Assembly (NCBI RefSeq): GCF_009389715.1 | Contig: NC_052393.1 | Coordinates: 1,984,001-2,048,000 of the forward strand | Length of the DNA: 64,000 nt | Direction: 5' to 3' | DNA from: Phoenix dactylifera | Taxonomy: Eukaryota > Streptophyta > Magnoliopsida > Arecales > Arecaceae | In this document: positions 59,583 through 64,000 of the stretch, piece after piece | Layout: every line of letters begins with the position of its first letter | How positions within the stretch are numbered: position 1 is the first letter of the stretch | Program-made: the position numbers and the translations under genes | The notes under the pieces: generated by a model | Databases searched by the model: none | The model's input: only the letters and a program-made list of their open reading frames with translations | What the model was told of the DNA's origin: nothing

Positions 59583-62566
59583 TATATGCTGATATAGAAA
59601 TTCTTATTCGTCCCGAGAAAACTTTTATAACTTGTATTCATTTTAGAAAGTTGACAAAACTGACCTTCATAAACTTCATCTCACAAAGTGAAACATTCAT
59701 TTCCATATGCTTGCTTATGGAGATGGAAAAATTCCATCATATTCTAAAATTAGATGAGTTACAAACTTGTTGACTTGACAAGCTATTGTTAGACATGTAA
59801 ATTGCATGTCGTACGGTCCAACTGGTGCCCAACAACAATAAATTATAAATATAAGTATAGAACAAATCCAACCTTGTTAACTAATTAAGATTTAAAAAGA
59901 CCATCACAGCACATCGCACTACTTATTGACTAAAATTTGATGCGAAGTACTTTACATAACCACTTTCTAAAACCCTCACTCCTTCAACGTTGTTTAGTTC
60001 ACGGAACCTGGCTTTTGTATGAAAGCTTAAGAAGCTTGTAAAAATTAACAAATAAAAAATAAGAGGTCATAGCTGTCCTCTGCTTCGTCCCCTACATGGT
60101 GGCAATACTTGAGACCACCCCCGCCTCTAGTAGCACCTCCATCATCACAACATCCTTGCTAATGACCACCGTATACCACTCTCTCATACCTCATGTCCTT
60201 TTACACACCTGGCTTCACTAATGCCCTCATGGAATTAACATGCGCCCTCCACATAGCCACAGAGTGTGCCCCATCCATCACGTCTACCAACCCCTTCTCC
60301 AACATTCCCCATCGCCCTTGGAAGCTCTTTGCACTATCTTGCCTCCAACGTCGCATGCACCATGGCATCAGTGGCACCTCGATCACGTCATTAGGCTCCT
60401 TGATCTTTAAAGGGGGTGGCAAAGAGATGGAGATTAGTGCAAATGGACAGTGGCCAGGTCAATGAAGGGAGGGAAGGGTTCATACTTCATAGTGCAATGG
60501 AGGGTGGCCAAGTCAATGAAGGGAGGTGAGGGAGAAGGGAGCACCGGCAGCGAAGGTGACATAAGGCGACGGTTTCGCCAAGGGCAGTGGTGTGGCGAAG
60601 AAGAAAGAGTCGATGTACACGACGTAAAGGCATGAGAAATGGGTGGTGACAATGGCAGGGGAGAGGAAGGCTTTGATGAGGAAGTGGTCGAAGGGAAGCC
60701 GACGAAAGATGGGGCAAAGGATGACTTAGGAAAGCTGATTAGAGGAAAGGAGGCCTCTTGGAAACTTCTTATTTTTTTTCCTTTTTTTGAGCATATATCA
60801 CATCTACAAGCATCCCTACTTTCCTGCGAAAGCCAGGGCCTACTAACTAAACCGCATCCCCTTATCCTTCTTTTGACATTAGGGTTCCATTTACCGTGAT
60901 CCCGACGTGCTAATGTAAGCAATCAACTTGGGAACTATGAAAAACCAAATTATTAAGTATCGCACAAATCAGCAATTGAAATCTTGTCTCATACCTATCA
61001 CCATGCTACTATCATGAAATGGTGGTTCGCAACGAGATACCAAAACATCTTCGGTAATCTAAAATATTTTAAATAACTATAGTTAAAATTATTTTGAAGG
61101 CTCCCCATTGGATTATAATATGTATATTGAGAAATTAAATAATCGCCAAAGAACTTTATTTGCTTGTTTCATTATTGACTCTAAATCTAATAACGATATA
61201 TTTACATTTTATCTCAGTTTTAAATAAATAACCTATTATGTGAATAGTAACATGATTGAACAACATTATTAGTTTACTTTTCCTGTTCATTCTTTCCTAA
61301 TATAGTAGTAATTATGGACCATCATAGTAGATTATATCTTATTTCTAGGAAAGTCAAGCAACGCTTTCACCGAACAAATACGAGTCGCCATTTCCATATT
61401 GAATATTAATACAACAACAAAACATGATTCTTGCGACCAACCCCTCCATAAGATAACACCCTCCATTCTCTTTAAATTAAATCAACTCTTTTGACCTTTC
61501 ATCTAACTGATATCTTCACATAATATCCTAAATAACAATATATTGTCCACTATTTTAATTTCACTTCCTTCCTAATATGATATACACATAATATCAGTCA
61601 TTACTTATCAATTGTTCCATTGTAGTTGTTAAGAACAGTCATATCTTAACTTTTCAATATTTATCGAATGTATTTTTATGATTTCAGACTCCTAAACAAT
61701 TTAAAATTATTCTACTATATAAACAATGAAATATATAATTTATTTTATAAATAGTGTCTTGAGAAAATAATGTTGTTATTTTGTTTCCATTGTAAAGGCT
61801 AATGATACTTATTATTTTATTCCAACAATTCTAAGCAAATAGTGAACATTGTAACCATAACTAAAAGAATTAAGAAGGATGTGTTATTTAGGATATCTTG
61901 CTCCAAAACCCCTCCTCCCTTCAGTAATAAAGGCATTTGTTATCTGGGATATCAGCATCGTTAAAACCTAGTCTCAAGGGGAAAAAGAAAAATAAAAAAG
62001 GAAAACAAAGGAACAAAGTGATTGATAGAGCCACCACCAAAGAAAAAGACAAACTAAAAGGAGGAAATAGCAACATAAATTAAAATAGAAGGGGGAAAAA
62101 AAAGAAAAATTAGGAATTCCACAGTTGTCCAATGTCTATCTCTCCAATTACGGAAATATCCTCTTTCCCATTCCACCCTAGGTAGTGAATGGCAAAGACT
62201 ACCCCAACATTGAATGCCGTTGGCCTCTTTCTCAAGGACTGCACTACCTTAAACCTCTCCTCGTCCACCAATGGCTCCCCCTGCTTCGTCTTTGGGGGCA
62301 TCTTCATTGTCTTCCTTGGAGTCGCTACCTGAAGCAGTGACTGTAAGGGAGAAAGATATGCGAGAGTGAGAATGAGATAGGCAATGCAACAAGCACAGCC
62401 ATGGGCTTAGGCAAGAGGGCTTCGACGATAATAGGAATAAGCAAAAGAAAAGCCTACAAAGACATGTGGGTCGATAGAGATAAAATATCTTAAATGAATA
62501 ATTTTCTAAACGTCTAATGGCAATAGGAGGAAAGAGAGAGTTTGGAAGATAGGAAGAGTCAAATTT
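59583..62566. other. Probable LUH intron continued; no confident gene
   Basis: AT-rich sequence with a GC-richer block at 60060-60900 that has overlapping short ORFs on both strands but no recognisable domain. The block may be an old repeat. A 65-codon minus-strand ORF at 62110-62307 has a natural-looking composition but matches nothing I know. Confidence 0.4.
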
Positions 62567-62567
62567 A

Positions 62568-62786
62568 AAGTACTAGTACCAGTAACTGTACCGGTACCTT
62601 ACCCATGTGGTGTGGACTGGTACAGTAAATTACCGTACTGACATACCATACGCTTCTTTGTGCAATGACAGCAGAATGGAGCCAAAACACCTTGTGTTGG
62701 CACGGTACCGGTACACACTTACCAGTACTATTATCTTACCAGCCAATTTGGTAGACGATATATGGACAGTAGGCACCAGTACTTAT
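62568..62786. mobile_element. Diverged GTACCG-type element, copy 5
   Basis: The left end is AAGTACTAGTACCAG and the right end reverse-complements to AAGTACTGGTGCC. Inside are ACTGTACCGGTACC, GGTACAG and CACGGTACCGGTACAC. No target duplication is visible, and the termini differ from the AAGGTT type, so it may be a related subfamily. Confidence 0.5.
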
Positions 62787-63777
62787 ATCCTTGGAAACAA
62801 GGATATAATTGGAATTTAATTAAAGATTTATAGTAATTTTATATTCAATAAGCCCTATAAGTATAGCATCAAGACATAGAAATGAACCAATGAAGCATAT
62901 AAAAAATAGGCATGTCTATCCTCTACAATCCTTATTGCTCTCTCTGTAGAGCAGCGATTCTTACAATAACAAAAATTATTATACGAAATTGGCAACTACG
63001 ACACATGAAATATTGAAATAAAGAAAACAAGAAGTGATGTTCCAATCCCCATTCTTTCCACTTAAGGCGCTTGTGCTCACCATAACACTCGGTGGACCTA
63101 CTTCAATGACTCACATTCAGTTGGTTCTTTTTATCCTGCCACACATCGTGAGCCTACATGATGTCACTATCCTTGCCACCTCCTCCATACTACCTCTTTG
63201 GTAGCCGCTCCACCTTTTCAACTTCCTCATCCACCTTTGTAGCTTTACTAACCTAATCCAACCACAAGGACAAGTGAGCTCTCCCAATTGATGGATCATT
63301 CGGAAGCGCTCAAGTAGTGCATCAACTAAACAGCTCTTTCATGATGGTTTGTTGATTTCCATATTTTTTGCTTTTGCTTTAACTTTTGAACATAGATTTC
63401 AATAGAGTTACAATGCTCTAGCTTTAGAGATCCATTAACACATCTTGCTCCTTAGGTACCATAGTTTCTCTAAGGGGTTTTACCATGTTATTTTCCTTTC
63501 CAGAGGGTTGGCTGCCTATACCACGGTCCCTTGCATCTTGTAGAAAATGAGAAGTTAGGCTCCATGCATTTGGCCTAATTAATGATTCAAACTCCAGCAG
63601 TATGAATGTGGAGTACGGCAGCAAAATTGTTCACTCCTATCAACTGCCCAATTTCTTTTCCTCAAATGCTTGGCATTTAATGGAGCTCCCAGACTAGGTC
63701 ATTGGCATATTGGCAGTTCTAGACTTACCAAACAGGTCGAACTTGCTTAATTGTCCAAATTCCTGAAGGTTTCAACC
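62787..63777. other. Nothing recognised
   Basis: No domain-bearing ORF. The minus-strand ORFs at 63117-63299 and 63424-63624 have no identifiable motif. Confidence 0.4.
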
Positions 63778-64000
63778 AAGGTTTGCCGAACGGGCCGAAT
63801 CGCCCGGTTCAGGCAGTACCGAACCGACCCGGTGCGAAACTGAGTCGGTTCGTCATTCATATTCAGTTCCGACCCCTACCGGCCAAGAACAGTCCTTTAC
63901 CGGCCGGAACCGGTTGGTTCGGTGTGAACCGGCCAGAACCGGTTGGGTATGGGCCATCTGTCACTGCCTTACCGATTCGGTTCGGTACGGAACCGTATCA
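63778..64000. mobile_element. GTACCG-type element, copy 6, cut by the window edge
   Basis: It begins AAGGTTTGCCGAACGGGCCG after the flank GTTTCAACC. ACCGGTTCGG, CCGGCCGGAACCGGTTGG and similar CCGG-rich words run to the end of the window. The terminus matches copy 3 closely. Confidence 0.65.

Noticed and set aside
58888..59773. Three overlapping ORFs of 67-148 codons
   Set aside because: They lie on the foldback element and its purine/pyrimidine tracts, with Arg/Glu/Gly or Ser/Leu/Pro low complexity.
60193..60922. Several overlapping ORFs in a GC-richer block, both strands
   Set aside because: No motif, no splice context, and strands and frames contradict one another. Probably an old repeat.

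Overview
This is a plant nuclear genome window. Genes are intron-rich and widely spaced, coding regions sit in AT-rich DNA full of retroelements, and plant-only families are present: a LEUNIG-type corepressor, a PLS-class PPR protein and a glycine-rich wall protein. The GC-rich gene near 41 kb and the repeat types (GTACCG-rich foldback elements, Copia debris) suggest a monocot, possibly a palm. That assignment is inference from style, not from a marker.

Layout. Positions 2.3-6.4 kb (minus strand) hold the 5' half of a WDR91-like gene: a LisH-type N-terminus, a conserved middle domain, a coiled coil and a Ser-rich linker. Its WD40 exons lie off the left edge. One of its introns carries a PIF/Harbinger-type MITE with a TTA duplication. 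Positions 7-11 kb hold a tRNA-type SINE with a 12-bp target duplication, a decayed P4-ATPase fragment and the first GTACCG-type element. Positions 12-20.4 kb are a nest of Copia LTR elements: an internally deleted element (gag, protease, truncated integrase), an inverted copy of its 3' end that shares the same integrase/LTR junction, and pieces of a second Copia LTR packed with a GGGGTCGACTC motif. Positions 20-30 kb are gene-poor, with short repeats and LINE debris.

Positions 31.0-31.95 kb (plus) encode a secreted glycine-rich protein with a TATA box and a poly(A) signal. Positions 35.3-37.0 kb (plus) encode an intronless E+-type PPR protein. Positions 40.86-41.25 kb (plus) encode a small conserved plant protein of unknown function, behind a TATA box and a canonical ABRE. 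Positions 41.3-47 kb are intergenic, with a 5'-truncated LINE that keeps its poly(A) tail and a 13-bp target duplication.

Positions 47.2-54.6 kb (minus) hold the 3' eleven coding exons of a LEUNIG_HOMOLOG (LUH) corepressor gene. All splice phases were checked and give 562 C-terminal residues. The N-terminal LUFS exons were not found, so 54.6-64 kb is probably one very long intron or a series of long introns. Two of its introns, plus the right-hand region, carry members of one non-autonomous DNA element family with AAGGTTCGCCG-like termini, GTACCG-rich ends and 9-bp target duplications. One member is a long foldback hairpin.

The genes do not form a functional cluster. The most interesting content is the foldback family and the rearranged Copia nest. 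I found no CRISPR array, operon, rRNA or tRNA gene.
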